DNA from: Campylorhamphus procurvoides
Lineage: Eukaryota > Chordata > Aves > Passeriformes > Dendrocolaptidae
NCBI GenBank assembly: GCA_013396655.1
Contig: WBMV01000128.1
Location: 992,001-1,056,000, forward strand
Direction: 5' to 3'
Length of the DNA stretch: 64,000 nucleotides
The notes below the pieces were generated by a model. It ran no database searches. It worked only from the letters and a program-made list of their open reading frames with translations, and had not been told where the DNA came from. The translations under genes and the position numbers were made by a program. This document shows positions 1-13,320 of the stretch, in pieces (the stretch's first letter is position 1; each line of letters opens with the position of its first letter).

Positions 1-2126
1 TCTTTTCTTGAATGAGCTATTCCCTTGATTTGGGACGAATTAAGGTGATGCCTCTGAGCTGCCATATGAGGCAGTGCTTCACCACGCACTCACACATGGT
101 TTGTGCAAGCACCATCTGGATTTCTGAAAGGAAAGTGACTTCTCCTATCAGCTATAAAGGATTTCAAGGCTGTCTTCTTAAATGTATAAAGGTTAGGTTT
201 ACTCAGATCTTCTTTGTGTCCTTTCGTTGGACAGCAAAAAAAACTCAAACAAAAAGCAAATAAAAACCAAAAAACAAAACCCCAAAAAACTCCCCTTCCA
301 GTAAGCAGTTAAAGCACTTGAAATGTCCAACAAGTGAAAACAAAAAAGGTAGCCTAGACTGAGAATAAGCCCTCTGCTCTTTTCCCCACCATATTGCACA
401 CTACTCCTTGTTGAACTGCTCTTTTGATATTTACACATCTTCATCACCTTCTCTACTGTATTTCCCTTCATCTGCACATCATTGGCTACATACCCAGTAA
501 GAAGTCAAGCCCTCATTCTGCTCCTTGGGACAGAAGGGTTTATCTTTCTTTGAAGAGGAGGTTCATGCACACATTTTTTATCTCCAAAAAAAGAATAAAT
601 AGACAACCAAACCTTTAAGAGTGGTGTATTTTAGAGGACAACTCATTACTAATTTGGGCTTTAAATAAATAAAAAGAAAAAAGTATGATATACCTGAAAA
701 CTACTTTAAAGACAAGTTAATATAGTTTTGAGAGGCTTCTCCTCTCATTGTAGTGAATTCATGTATGATCATGTATGATGCTTGACAGAAGAAATTGTCA
801 CCTATTATGTGGCTATTCACCAGCCTGCCCAGCAAAGGCCAGAACAACCATTTAAATATCATTGTAAGAGACCAGTTGGTTTCAGAGGAGAGAGAACTGA
901 GCTGAAGAGAAAGTTGCAAGGACCAAATTATGGTCAAGTAGTGGAAGATAGTTCTGAGGGGCAAATGATGTTTTTCATGTGTCTGTGCATGTTGACTGAT
1001 GGGCTATAAGGTACAAAAGAGGTGTTTTTCCATTTTTAGTTTGCTTTTGGTAAGATAAGTCTATAGTAGTTTGCAGGTCTTCATGCACTTTTGCACATAA
1101 AGTTTAAAAACATGTATTTTTTATTTATTTATTACAGAACTTTGGGGGTAGTTTTATGCATTATTGCTCAGCACTATAAATTTGACTGCAAACCTAACAT
1201 TTTGGACTGAAGGGCAGTGAAGTACTTAAGGAGTTTATATATAAATATTCGGTTCAGAAATTTACGCCCTCAGAAGAACTTCCTCAGTGCTGGGGAAGGC
1301 TCGCTATTTCTTTCTAAGTATATACAGCCACAGATTCTCCAGGAAGATCTGGTACCAACTGCACATAGTTCCTTTCTTGAGCAAACCCCAGCAGCGAAGA
1401 GAAGATACTGGTAGCTAGAGGTTTCACCTAAGAAAATGAACTTTTTTCCCTCTGTATAACATACAAAATTCAGTCAACTCCAGTGAAATTCAGTGGAATA
1501 TGGGCCTGTGTATCCCACATCCCAGTGTTATTTGGTCTTTCATGGGAAAACCTGACTGGCCTGTATTTTCAGTAGGGCCTGATGCTGCAGGTGCTAAAAT
1601 ACAACTATCACTAGAGAAAGACTCATTTATAACCCCTCACCTGGGATGTGGTTTTCGCATACGTGGCAAGCGGGAGACATTTATGCTGGTGGGAAATGTC
1701 CCTACATGAGCCCATGGGATGGCTGAGTAGGATCTAATACTAGTCTGAGTTCTCTAAATTTTTCAGTTTGGCAGCCAAATATATTTTTGGATGTTTTCTA
1801 GCATATTTAACCCATGCATTGTCCACAGTCCAGCAATATTTAAGATGTCAGAAAATAATCTGAAGCTAACCAGTAACGCTGGAGTCTAAAACACGCAGTT
1901 AGCAGGTGAACAGAAATCTCAGAGGATGGCACTGGAGGGACAGTTCAGGTACCGAAATATTTTACTCAGTGTCTAGGGGTGAGATAGACAAATACCCAGT
2001 TTTACAGGCCTCTAATAATACCAGTGAATCATATTTTCTGTGTTTGCATGACTGGACAGTGTAGCTCAGAAACATAAGGGGATGGACACTTTAAATTGCT
2101 GGAACCCTTGTGAATATGAGTGCAAT
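1..2126. other. Unique AT-rich non-coding DNA
   Basis: No coding exon, RNA gene or transposon is recognisable here. The open frames are short (under 90 codons), lack protein-like composition and look like chance. The only structured pieces are an A/C-rich tract at 235-296, listed separately, and a doubled CATGTATGAT at about 760-779. It could be intronic or intergenic; the sequence does not say which. Confidence 0.6.
235..296. repeat. A/C-rich low-complexity tract
   Basis: The top strand is almost only A and C, with runs such as CAAACAAAAAGC and ACAAAACCCC. It has no fixed period, so it is low-complexity sequence and not a true microsatellite. Similar tracts lie at 59216-59306 and 60246-60290, and a complementary T/G-rich one at 7862-7965. 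Confidence 0.75.
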
Positions 2127-2295
2127 GGGGAGTCTCAGAGGGGTTGTGGAATCCCCACCCCTGGAGGTTTTCAAGACAAGGCTGGACGGGGCTCTAAGTA
2201 ACCTGGTCTAGTGGAAGGATCCTTGTCCATGGTTGGCGGGCTAGGACTAGATGGTCTTTAAGATCTCTCCCAACACAAACCATTCTATGATTCCA
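2127..2295 (+). mobile_element. CR1 LINE, 3' end only (5'-truncated)
   Basis: This is a short 3' fragment of a chicken-repeat-1 LINE in plus orientation. The hallmark order is present: a block like GGAGGTTTTCAAGACAAGGC, then CTGGTCTAGTGGAAGG, then TAGATGGTCTTTAAGATC, ending in ATTCTATGATTC. Only 3' UTR sequence is left and nothing is coding. It belongs to the same 3'-end type as the copies at 21738 and 59766. Severe 5' truncation is normal for CR1. The 5' edge is good to about 10 bases. Confidence 0.9.
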
Positions 2296-2986
2296 CGGAT
2301 TATATCTCTTTACCAAATTTGCTACAGGGCAATAGGCAGTCACCACTAGATCCTGCCCAAGCAGTAAATGCAGTTTTCGGAAACTGTCAGACTAAACTGC
2401 AGATATGCATGAAGAAGTCCATGATGTCCAGCCAGAGACATTATAGGGTAACTCTGCTTGTGTTCACAAATTTCAGAAAAATATTAAAAAATTATGCATG
2501 TAAGCAAAATCCGTGATAGAGCCCAAGTACATCCACAGCTATTCCGTAGTTCTAAATGTACTTATGCAGAGGCAGAAGTCTCACAAAGTGCTTCTATTAC
2601 CTAAAATTACATTTTCTGTAATCTAACATGAAAGAGACTTCCTGCAAATTATCTTGACTTTTGATAACACCTTGCAGCTTTCAGAAAAGTGCAGAATAAT
2701 AGAAAATTCACAGCCAGTTCAAAATCAGGCCATTAATAAATACCTTTTCTGAAACTGATTTCCCAGAACGGGTAAGAGAGCGACCACTCTTCCTAGATAT
2801 TCATGCACAAGGAAACTCTCATGAAGAAAGGGATTGCCAAATGGAAGAAGAGATGGACATGAGCAGATTAAATTTTAACTGTGCTCATACAACTTAGAAG
2901 CAATAACAATATGGGTCCCGGATGTGGCTCATCCCAATGTGGGGATCCAGGAGCCAAGTTAACTTGTTCTGAAGGATGCAGTTGAA

Positions 2987-3004
2987 TTTTTTTTTTTTTT
3001 TTTT
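2987..3004. repeat. Poly-T run (T18)
   Basis: This is an uninterrupted run of 18 T. No retrocopy or LINE sequence is visible beside it, so it is annotated as a simple homopolymer and not as a poly-A tail of a minus-strand retroposon. Confidence 0.85.
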
Positions 3005-6000
3005 GCAGCTAAGTGTCACAGACTAATTAAAATATATTGGCACCATTCTTGCAGGTTATTGTTCCATGTCGCTGTACTTCTTAGCTGGGAATTTGTAAGC
3101 AAGTCATGACTAAAAGCAATACAAATCCACTCAGCTATTCAAATAATCAAAATATATCATGCTGTATTTATTGGAAACAAAGTCTGACAAGGTTATGTGT
3201 ATACTAGGAACTGATAATGAAACATTGCATTGCATTGGCAATGGCAGTGTCAGCAACATAGAAATTACAAACCTTAAATATTTATATAGTAAAATGAAAT
3301 GCAGCTATTAATGCTTCCAAGAAGCATGCACTGCAGTGCTATAGATAGACATGAAGAATAGAGTTTTGGAATATCTCTAACAGGACAATTTATCATTTTT
3401 GCAGAATAGCTCCATGTCTGTGGAAACACAGTCTTAAAGAAATTAGAAAAAGAGTTGCAAAGGTCTGAACACAAAAAATGGATGTTCCTGAGGCTTAAAT
3501 ACACAATGGAAAATGAATGTCATAAGTAACCCATTTTTCTGGATTGATGATTTATTTATATTGATTTAATATTTATATTTATATTGATTTAAAACCAGAA
3601 AGTGTACATATTTCTTTAAAATGCTTTGGAGACCAGTGGTTTTTATCTTCCTTCAGAAAATCATATACTCATTTTCTTCTTGATACTTTAATTCTTTGAA
3701 AAAACTACCATTTTGATGGTTATTACTTCTAATTTGAGAAGACTGGGAATAAGCAGAACAGCCCTTAAACACAGAATTTAAGGTGCTTAATTTCAGGGGT
3801 TTTTTTATGGGCATTGCTGGAAGTCCTGTGTGGAGCATGCAAAAGGCACCCTGTGAGGATACAAGATCTGGGCCCATTATACCATTTTCTGCAGCAACCC
3901 CATGGAGCAAACCTTCCTGGTGCAGTCCCAACTTCATCAACTACTATAAACACAAGGACTACAGGAGGCCCGAGATTTTTGTTTCCTTATTCCAAAAATG
4001 CAGGGAAACTATGGTGATTTCTGACCAGTGAGGGGAAAAACTTGCTTTATTGCAACACCAAAGTTAATAATTCAAAGTACTGGAGAGCTATGCATATTGA
4101 TTTGGACTGTTTTCAGTGGTCTTGTCTGAGCTGCTGATGTCAAATTATAGAATTTTTTAGAGACAAGAAGGACTAAGAATATGGTGTGGAGCACTGGGCT
4201 TCAGTTTCTGTTCTCTGCATTTATTTTTTGGTGATTGTTGTCTAGCGCAAGCTCACTTGAACCAACTCAAAAGGTGAACTAGGAAAGGGTATACTCCATT
4301 CTACGTGAGCAATGGCTGCAGCAGCATAAAGCAGGCAAATTACCAGCTGGTGCTGCCTTGCTCTTCTCTTGCCCTGCACAGGCTGGTACTGGGAGATCAT
4401 CCAGCTGAGACCTAATCCAGCAAAACGAAGCAGCGCTCAGTCCAAGACCAGAAAAGATCCCTGAACATCTTACCACACAACCAGCTGAATTTCAGCATCA
4501 TCTTAGACAAAGATGGAATTGAGTACCACTGTGATACTCTCAGGTTACACCATCTTAAGTTGATGGGGAAGCAAAAGCTTGGTGCTCATACAGCTGTGAC
4601 AGAGCCTTTAGTGATTGTTGCCTCCTCTGCTAAACTGCAGCTTCAGCTTCAGCATCCATGAAGTAATCAGGACGAATATCAGAATCCAATAATTTGTTAG
4701 GAACAATGTATGCAAAATGCTATTTTTCCCCATTACTGTATCTCTGGACTCTGAGAAATCAATGCCAAAAGAGGAGGATGCGTTGTGCAAGTTTTTGGGG
4801 TTTTCTGTCACTTATTTTCCTCGTCATGCATTTGACAAAATGTATCTTTCTATTGTGTTTCAGCAGGACAGACATCAGACCCTTCCTGAAGGCTATGGAA
4901 GAATGAATACAGCTACAAACAAGCAACAGGCAAACAGGCAACACACCCGTGCTTGTGTTACATGGTCCTGAGACTGTCCCAGGCACTGGGAATCCCTGAT
5001 GGTAGAAGAGGAGGACATAGTTTGACCTGTTGATTCTAAGGCAAGCATGTTCTATGCTTAAAACCACAGTCATGGTTTCTGAGCTCTGACCTACTAGACA
5101 ATGACTGATACCATGCTGTGTGTCATACACCACCAAACAACTGCTGGGTCCTATGTATATGCAGTGATCCTCAGGCCTTCAAAGTTTAGCCAGGCCTAGC
5201 AGGTTATTTAAAATCAAAGGGACTTGTATGGAGCTTCACAACCTCTGACCAGAATTTAGTCTGTCATTAACTTCCTGTTCTTTTTTCAACTATAAGCTTC
5301 AAGACTTGAAAAAAATGCAGAACTTTTTTCCTTATACAGGCACGGAGATACTATTGCTAAGCTTAGTGCCCGTGGCATCACATGAAAAGGAACATGAGCT
5401 CAGGTTAGTGGAACTTTATAGTGCCTAAATTGTATATTTTGCTTCTTATCTTACAAATAATGTGGCAACTTGCTTCAGTTTATCTTGGTGGATGACGGCC
5501 ATTTAAAATTCCACGTGTGAATACTCCTTACAAGGTGAAATAGTTGTTCTGCATTTCCTCCTCAAAGTTGCTGTTCATCAAGGGAAGTATCATAGTACTA
5601 AAATAAAATTGAAATAGTATTAGAAATATACTTCTAGAAAATTTGGCTGATTCCAACTTCTAGGCTTAACGATCCCTCAGCTTTCATATTTGTACCCAGC
5701 TAATGGATATTTTTCATCCTGGATATCTCTTTCCTGTTTGCTTTTCTACAATCCAAGCAGTCTACTTGATTAAACTAAGCAGAGGAAATCCAAGGAATTC
5801 AGATGAGTCTGTAGTCAGAAAACACCACAGCACTCAAACTAAAAAGCTGCAGTAATTATTTCCGTTGCACAAAAGGGCATAAGTCTTGTAGTTTAATTTT
5901 AGTAAATGGGAAGGCCCAGGCAATAAGGGAAAATATACTTGCATTATACATATTCTTCATGTGTAAAAGACTCTCTGTGGGAAATACTGCGGTAGAACTG

Positions 6001-6770
6001 GTCATGAATACTTTAATGCCTTTTGGGAATTTGCAGCCAAATGTCTGTTCCATTTTAAGAAAAATCCTTCTTGGTTGAATATGCCACAGTAGGTTTTCCT
6101 GATCTTGGACTGGGGCTTCCTTTTTGCCATTAAAGTGAAATATCAAATTACAATTTACAAGTAAATTTGCAGTCTATAGTGATATCAGTATATCATCTGA
6201 CACATACAAGCATTTCCAGAGCTCAGGGAAACAGCTCCCTGCATTCTCAAATGTCTGAGTATTTCAAATGCAAACAAGAGTGTCAGCAACAGCATTTTAA
6301 CCCTACTTCCCAATGGGCAGTGGCATGAGGAAGTAGAAGGATATTTCACATCCCATATTACACATCACAGCAAAATTCAGTATGAGCAACGGAGTATTCA
6401 TGCATATTTTAAGACTTGTTATCATGCTGTAGAGAATTTAGTTTATTAAGTAATGGTTCATTGCAAGAAAAATTACAATATTTCATATCAGATATTGTTT
6501 TCTGACAGAATTTTTCTATGTTTTATTGTTCTTGTTGTGAGTTTTTGTTTGGGTTTATTTTGGTTGAGAACACACACAAACAAACTCTTGTTCAAAATGG
6601 GTCAGAACATTTTCAAAGGAAAAAAGATTAGGATAAATACAATCAAACTCTAGGCAATATTTAATCTGTTTCTACTTTGACAATGAAAATTAACAGATTA
6701 ATAACATGTTCAGCAATCAGAGAAAAAAATAAAGCAATCAATTTAAAGGTATAAGGAGAGTTTTATAGGC

Positions 6771-6836
6771 CATTTTATTATACAGTGTCATAACTTTGAC
6801 AGGCATAATCATTTTCTTATACAGTGTCATAAGTTT
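6771..6836. repeat. Near-tandem direct repeat, period 39 bp
   Basis: Two 27-base units starting at 6771 and 6810 match at 25 of 27 positions. Each has the core TTATACAGTGTCATAA. A 12-base spacer separates them. This looks like an old local tandem duplication whose spacer has diverged. No function is evident. Confidence 0.7.
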
Positions 6837-7861
6837 ACTGCCCAATGCCATGGATGAACATTCAAAAAAGAAAAAAAGGCAATGAACTGAAAATTTGAGA
6901 TGAATTTTTATTACCTTCATGACAGTTTATAAATACATAAATATGTTATCTTATGATGCACTTCTCACATTTCTCTTACTGTTAAAGAGCTGAGTTCTTT
7001 CTCTATTTATTTTTATAAGGATTAAGAGTATCCCTACCACCTAATATTGGTAGATTTATTGTGGCATTACAATACTGACAGCATGTGATGTCTGTAATTT
7101 AATGTTGTACAGAGGGCAATAATTCCCTGTTCTGCTGAGCTTGTTTGGCAAAACATGATGCTTTAACCCAATTTTGATGCATTTAGTGGAGAGGAAGAAA
7201 GCACAGATACAGCAATGCATGTCTAAGGACCTGAACAGACCTGCATGGCAATGACACTGAAGCACTTCCTTGCCATAATGTGTACTTGTGTTTTCATCTG
7301 GCCGTGATTTCATTCCATACAGACATTTTCTAAACCCTTGCTTACTAGAATGGTTGGCTTAAGCTTGTTTCCAGGATATTATTGTAACAGTCCACAAACA
7401 CAAAAATCCCTCAATCTAGACCTTGAGTGACTGTGGAACATTTTAAACTGGCTTAGACACTTTGAGCTAAATTTGTAATGGCATTTATGGAGCTCTGCGA
7501 CGGCTCTTAGTCAAACTGTTTGATGGTGATCTGCTCGTGTTCACATTTTCAGCTCTTGTTACTTCTGCTTCCAGCACATACCTTTGCTTTCCCTAAGCAG
7601 CACCTGCCAGGGGTGGTTTTCCCAGCCCTCATTCCACACCAAAACTTAACAAAGCTGACAATGAGCAGTAAACATTTACATAACATCAGATTTCAAATCC
7701 ATTATGAGCACAAGCTTTCTAACTGAGCTTTTACCAACAGCCTAGGATCTTATCAGGGACACTGCCTGTGAAGCTCTTGGAGATTTCCCATTCTCCCCCT
7801 GCTGGGCAGAGGCAGAGTCATTTGTGCCACAGTCAAACAAATCACACTCATGTACACTAGT

Positions 7862-7965
7862 CTTCTGTGGGTTTGGGTTTGTTGGTTTGGTTTTGGGTTT
7901 TTGTTTTATGTTTGATTGGGCTTTTTTTTGGGTTGTTGTGTTTTTTGGGGGGTTCCCCCCCACCT
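7862..7965. repeat. T/G-rich low-complexity tract
   Basis: The top strand is dominated by T and G in irregular GGGTTT, GGTTTT and TTGTTT groups, ending in GGGGGG followed by CCCCCCC. It is the strand complement of the A/C-rich tracts at 235 and 59216. No fixed repeat unit exists. The G-runs are irregular and are not claimed as a telomeric repeat. Confidence 0.7.
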
Positions 7966-8708
7966 CCAATCTGACACCCATAAGGAAAAGATTCTCTTTA
8001 TCCCCTTCATTTTTGGAGCTGGAGGAAATCAAGCATTCTGTTTTGTACTACACCCATCAGCAAGCCATGTGTCAGAAGGAAACATTTTGGAATAGTGTGG
8101 TACTTTGTACGTGTGGATGGTATTAGAGGTACATGCTGACTCAATTTTTTTTAACAATGTGAGGTTTCAACACCAACTGATGAATTCTATGTGGTTTTCT
8201 ATTAATCCATGACTCATCCTCCCTGGAGTATTATCTATTTACTTTCTTCTGTGCTGTCAAGTGATGCCTTAGGGTTTTCATGAATTTGTAAGTTTTTATA
8301 CTTCTATGTAGTTCCTTGCATTAAGAGCAGCTAACAACCTCTAACCCTGTGCTAGCTGTCTTAAGGTTCAGATAATAGCTGGAACACCATGCCTGGGAAA
8401 CATGTACCAGAGTTAAGACAATTAGATTCCATGTTAGTCAAAACAAGAAAGCAAAGCACAGCAACCTTGGAGAAGCTCCAATATGGGAAAGTGGCATGAA
8501 GATGATGATAAAGGATAAAGTAAGGGTCTTAAGACCTCTAACTCAATTCTAGGAGAGGCGTGCCATGGGGCGGAACGAAGGGAAGTTCTGGGTATGGACA
8601 TTTCTTAGATTGGATGCAACCTTTAGATATGATAATTAAGTAGTGTTATAAAATTAATATGCTGCCACGTAGACAGAGCTTTCCCAGCTCCTACACCTTG
8701 TTGACATT

Positions 8709-8711
<3 letters not shown>

Positions 8712-8747
<36 letters not shown>

Positions 8748-8757
8748 CTCTCTCTCT
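8712..8757. repeat. Compound microsatellite (CA)n(CT)n
   Basis: About 16 perfect CA units (8712-8743) run directly into about 7 CT units (8744-8757). This is a typical polymorphic dinucleotide locus and would be expected to vary in length among individuals. Confidence 0.95.
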
Positions 8758-8769
8758 GCTGCCCAGCCT

Positions 8770-9520
8770 GCTGTGGTACCCTGTGTTCTCCCTCCCTGAA
8801 AGGGAGGGCAGGGGGAGGCTCAGAAGAGCTCTGCTTGCAAAGGGGGGTTTTCCCTCTCCTGCTCTCCTCAGGTTGGGGGAGAAGATATTTCCCCTCCCTT
8901 CTTCTCCAGGACCAGACCTCAAGAACCTCAAGTCCTGCTTGAAGGAAGACGAGACCAGTAATGGGAACTGGATTCCAGCAGGAGCAGCTGGGGTAGCTGA
9001 GCTGCAGGGAAGCAGCTGCAAAAGGGAGTTTCTCCCTTGTTTATAGTAGGTTGGGAGGTGAGATGACTTGGGCCCAGATGTTGCAAGAGTCAGTGTTACC
9101 ACCTGTGGGTGAAAGGATCTTTCACCTGGGAGCGGCAGGTTATTGTCCCTTGTTTGCCTCGGTGAGACTTGGCAGAGTGGCTCAGGGGTTGGCTGGACAC
9201 AGCTGGGAATGAAATGAAAGGGACACCTTTCGGATTAATTTACTCTGCATGTTTTGTAGTGGTGGTGCTTGGAGAAGAGCTCTCATGGTATTCCTGAGGC
9301 CATGAGTTCATCCTAGCACCGGTCTTTTCTATCTGTTACTTGTCAACACGTGTTGTACTCTTTTACACTCTTTCAGAGTTTTATACTCTTTTATAGTTTT
9401 ATACTCTTTTATACTCCTTTATATTCTGTATCCCTAAAACCCTATAAGTAAAAGAACTCTTCTTTACTTTACCCACATAAAGTTGTCTTGGAAAGTTTTT
9501 TGCCCCTTTCCTTACAGCAA
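8770..9520 (+). mobile_element. Possible old solo LTR (unclassified)
   Basis: A GC-enriched block starts at TGTGGTACC and contains many purine/pyrimidine-rich runs. It then passes into the TATACTCTTT tandem array at 9353-9427, a TATA-like CCCTATAAGTAAA, an ACATAAAG that could serve as a weak poly-A signal, and a T-rich end at TTACAGCA. The TG...CA ends and this order resemble the U3-R-U5 layout of avian ERVL-type LTRs. I see no target-site duplication, no primer-binding site and no internal retroviral genes. It may instead be ordinary sequence holding a tandem repeat. Confidence 0.28.
9353..9427. repeat. Imperfect tandem repeat of TTTTATACTC type
   Basis: Roughly seven to eight copies of a 9-11 base unit close to TTTTATACTC, with ACTCTTTTACACTC and TTTATAGTTT variants, are followed by TCCTTTATATTC. 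Unit length and sequence drift from copy to copy, so the array is old. It may be part of the LTR-like block around it. Confidence 0.75.
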
Positions 9521-12500
9521 CACTAGTATAAAAGCATCTTTGGAGTTGAATTAATGCAAGCAAATTTTACTCTTACTTGTTTTGCAAAGAATGGGGTATA
9601 GACAGACAAAAAATTAGCAGCTCAGATCACATTATGAATGATAAATTTCAAATATCTTACCAGATCAATCGCCTCTCTTGTATACTTTGGACAAAGACAA
9701 CACAAAGAGGTAATCTAGGTCTCTCAACTTCTTGGCACATTTCCATTTTTTTTTTTTTTTAATCTGTACCTGAAACTCATTAAAATTCATAAAGGGTCAC
9801 TTTTTTCTGCTTGATAATGTTATTCCTCTTCTTTATGACACTAGTAGTCTGTGAAGAAAGCTTTAAATTCGAGATTCATCTAAACCCAAAGAAGAATCAA
9901 ACCTTTCAGCATTAGCACATTTATTTTACTTCTGTTAAAGCTTAGGTAACTTTTCTTCTTTCTCTCTCCTTGAAACCTCAGCATAACATTCACTATTCCT
10001 TATGAGCCATATAATTCAGAAATTGGTTATGGTATGTTGCACTGTGTCAGTTAAAATAGCTCCTCCCTACAGAAGAAGCAGGAGGCCAGGCGCAGAAAGA
10101 AATCTGCGGATATGTGGCAATGCCCTTCTATAAGATAATATTTTAATTCCTAGAGTTTACATTTTCATTGCAGTTGTTGGTTAATGAATCATTTGGAAAC
10201 CAGACATGCTTTTGCTTGAATCAATACCATTGTTGCAAATATCCACCTACTAATTCAGCCAGTAATTTTTAGTGGATGCAGTGTCCATGACTGATTGCTT
10301 TGCACGCCGAGGCCAGTTATCTATATTAAATGCAGTGGTTTTATGAGTACAAGATTGAACTATTTTAAACAGAGCAGTAAAGAATAATGAAATTCAGGTA
10401 TCAGATTTGGGTCAATACCTGCAGTTTTATAAAGCAGACAACCAAGACATACTTACTAGCACATGACAGTGGCACAAATACTTATAATTAATCAATACTT
10501 TAAATTCTGTTAGTCAGAGAGAGCTGAGATCCTGCTAATATGTAATTAATTCTATCAGAATTCACCATATATGATAGGTTTAAATCATAAAGTCATGGTA
10601 AAGAAACAAACTAGTTTTTCACAATACGTCTGTCTCATTCAACAGATTAAAAAAGACTGTGTTCACTTATGGACAGTTATTCAGCATTTTGTTTTCCCTT
10701 TATTGCCCAGCGTATATTCCACACCACATTTATTGCACACAATACAGTCTGCCTTTCAAGACAAATTATCTCAAGTCCTCACAGCTTTTCTATGGCTTTG
10801 ACATCTCATTTTGAAGCCCCATAGTTGTTTCCATAGGCCCTCAACTCCTTATGGAAGTTTTCCACCTATGTGGACCCAAAATAACACGAGATGCAAATCA
10901 TCCTGTAGAACTGACTTCTGCTTGCAATTATTTCCCAATCTGTTAATGTTTGTGTCATCTGAAAACAGTACCAGCAATGATTCATATTTCCTTCCATGTC
11001 ATATGTGAGAATATTAAACTGCACCAAGCTAAAAGCAGTTCTTCAGGTGATTTGACTGTTGACAGTCCTGTTGGGTGGTGGGTTTTTTTTAGTTAATCTT
11101 GTAATTTGAGATGTATCATTCACTCAGTATAACTATCCATTCATAAAAGGTTACATATGATTTCATATAATACTATTATTTTAAGCAAATAGTATTAAAT
11201 CAAATGCTTTTAGAAATCTATTGATATCTATCATTTCTACCAATTAATAACCCCCTTTGACAGAGAACATTTTTTAAAGTACTGCCTTTGAAAACCAAAT
11301 AATAAGCTACAATTTTTATTGAGATTCTTGTCAAAGTGATGACATAAGCATGATTGAAAAAACTCAAAGGAACATTTAAAGTGTAAAAGGTGTGAAAATT
11401 AAGTTCAAAAGCCATTGAAGTATTTTTTTCTCCAACGCCCCACAAAAGTTATTTACTAGAGCTGTTTTCCCAGAAAAAAATGGACATTTTGTATTCTTTC
11501 TGCAACCAGCTAAAATGGAGGATTTATGATCAATTCTGAGAAATTTGATTAAAAACCCCACAAAGTATACATGAAAGAATAAGCAATTTTGCCACAAAAG
11601 GTCACACAAGAAAAGATAATTGGAATACTCAATTATGCATTAACAGACGTGGTCAACAAAGTAATTTGCAAATGTCCTCGGAGTATTACCAGTTGCTAGG
11701 GCTCATCTAGTGTGTCAAGCACTTCCTCAGATAAGGGAAAAAGATTTTCAGACTCCTAAGCTTTTCTGAGATACCATTTGCCTAGTTTTTTTCTGACAAG
11801 ATTTTATGCAGTATGCTTTGAGTGGTATCTCTCTGGAACCTTCAGATTCAAGGTCAACATTGATTGAACCTCAACTCTGTGTTGCTTAAGATACCCCAGA
11901 CTGCGATGCCTGACCTCGACCCTGAGAAGGAGTGGGAAGCCTTTACCATTTTACAGAAATGTATGTCTGTCTTCTCCTGAGACCTCAGCCCTCATGCTTA
12001 TCTTCCTCTTTCCCAAGCCAAAGAAAACACCACCATTCCTACGTGTCAAAGAGTGGTCATGCGAACCTCCTTGGAAATGCATGTGGAGAAAGAGGAGCAG
12101 TAGCAGCAGACTGCTGGTTTAGGGGACATGCAATGGGAACCTTAGAGAAGTGATTGCTTTCTCTGTGCTGGTTTATATGCCTGCTATATCCTACGGGCAC
12201 TTTTACAGCTTCACTGGCATCACCAACTGTAACAGGAACACAGCAACAATGATGATATCCTTTTCAATCTGATTTGTAGTGGCTAAATCCAATTCTATTT
12301 AATTTGAAGATTTTATCTGTGCTTTTACTTGCTTTCCAGAGACTCAAGGAGCAGAAAATGGCTTACCATTAATTATGAATATCTGTGCGAAACAGAAATC
12401 CAATGACAAATTGTGCTGCCAAACCCCCTTGATGCCTAGGACATTTTGGTCATGCTTATTTTGCTCCTACAGAGTGATTTGTCTGTCATACTGCTATCAG

Positions 12501-13320
12501 CTTCTTTTATGATCACTTTTGGGTTTATATTATTTTTGATTAGCCCATGTTTTAGATCATTAGTTCAACAAATAACCTGTAGCTTGTTGACAGATAATCT
12601 GTGTTGAGTGAGGATCATTCAACCAACTCCTGACAATTTCCCTTGATTTAGTTTTTAACAGTAATTTTAAACACTTTAAAGAATAAGTTAAATGAACATG
12701 AAAATCCTTCTCAGTTTCATATTTTGTATATCCATCATCTATTAGACACCCACTCTGGGCTTCATCATGCTAATCAATCATTTTGTGCAAGTTATTATAT
12801 TTACTTTACATAAAGAGATAAACACACTTTCATTTTTCAAGTGGTATTGTACATGTTATTCTTTCTTGTATGCAAAACCAATGACCATCGAATAAGTTTA
12901 AACCAATTTCTATTTAAAAAATGACCTTTGAATGACATTAATTTATTGATTTTTAGTTTCCATAAAGTTTAATGTTGCACAAATGGATTTAAATCACCTA
13001 CTGACCTGTACTTCTCTAAAGTCCTCCCATTTTCTGAGAATAAAGGTAAGTCTTAATACTTAAGACATTGTTTGGGTATTGCTCAAAAGAACAATGCCCT
13101 CCATCAGCACAGATCGCCTACAGAGGAAAACCAGCTAATTATAACACTGGAGAAATGGTTATCTTATTATAGAAGCTTAAAAAAATCCTAGGAGATATGT
13201 ACAGACTTGTAATTTTATGCTCTACAGTTTCTTATCAAAACTGAGAGAAAAGGATATTTGAATATTGAGGTAGGGAGAAATATTCAAAGGCTGCCTCCAA
13301 CTGAGGTCCATGCCCTAATT
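9521..13320. other. Unique AT-rich non-coding DNA
   Basis: I see no gene, transposon or RNA here. It contains a poly-T run at about 9747-9762. Open frames are all under 80 codons and lack domain-like features. Confidence 0.55.

Larger units (their letters stand above)
2296..7861. other. Unique non-coding DNA
   Basis: No gene or transposon is recognised across this stretch. It contains a T18 run at 2987-3004, a 15-bp AT-rich direct repeat (3555-3569 and 3578-3592) and the 39-bp-period repeat at 6771-6836. The longest frame, minus strand 4759-5136 at 125 codons, has no recognisable domain and is within what chance gives in 64 kb. Confidence 0.55.

Noticed and set aside
4759..5136. 125-codon minus-strand frame
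   Set aside because: No domain; overlapping plus-strand frames of similar length lie at the same place.
7862..7965. GGGTTT-like groups suggesting an interstitial telomere
   Set aside because: The groups are irregular; no run of TTAGGG or CCCTAA units exists.
8623..9102. 159-codon minus-strand frame
   Set aside because: It runs through the CA/CT microsatellite and a GC-rich low-complexity block; the Val-Cys repeat is the microsatellite itself.
10081..10110. GGAGGCCAGGCGCAG, reminiscent of a primate Alu start
   Set aside because: No Alu or 7SL sequence follows, and the other repeats are avian-type CR1.
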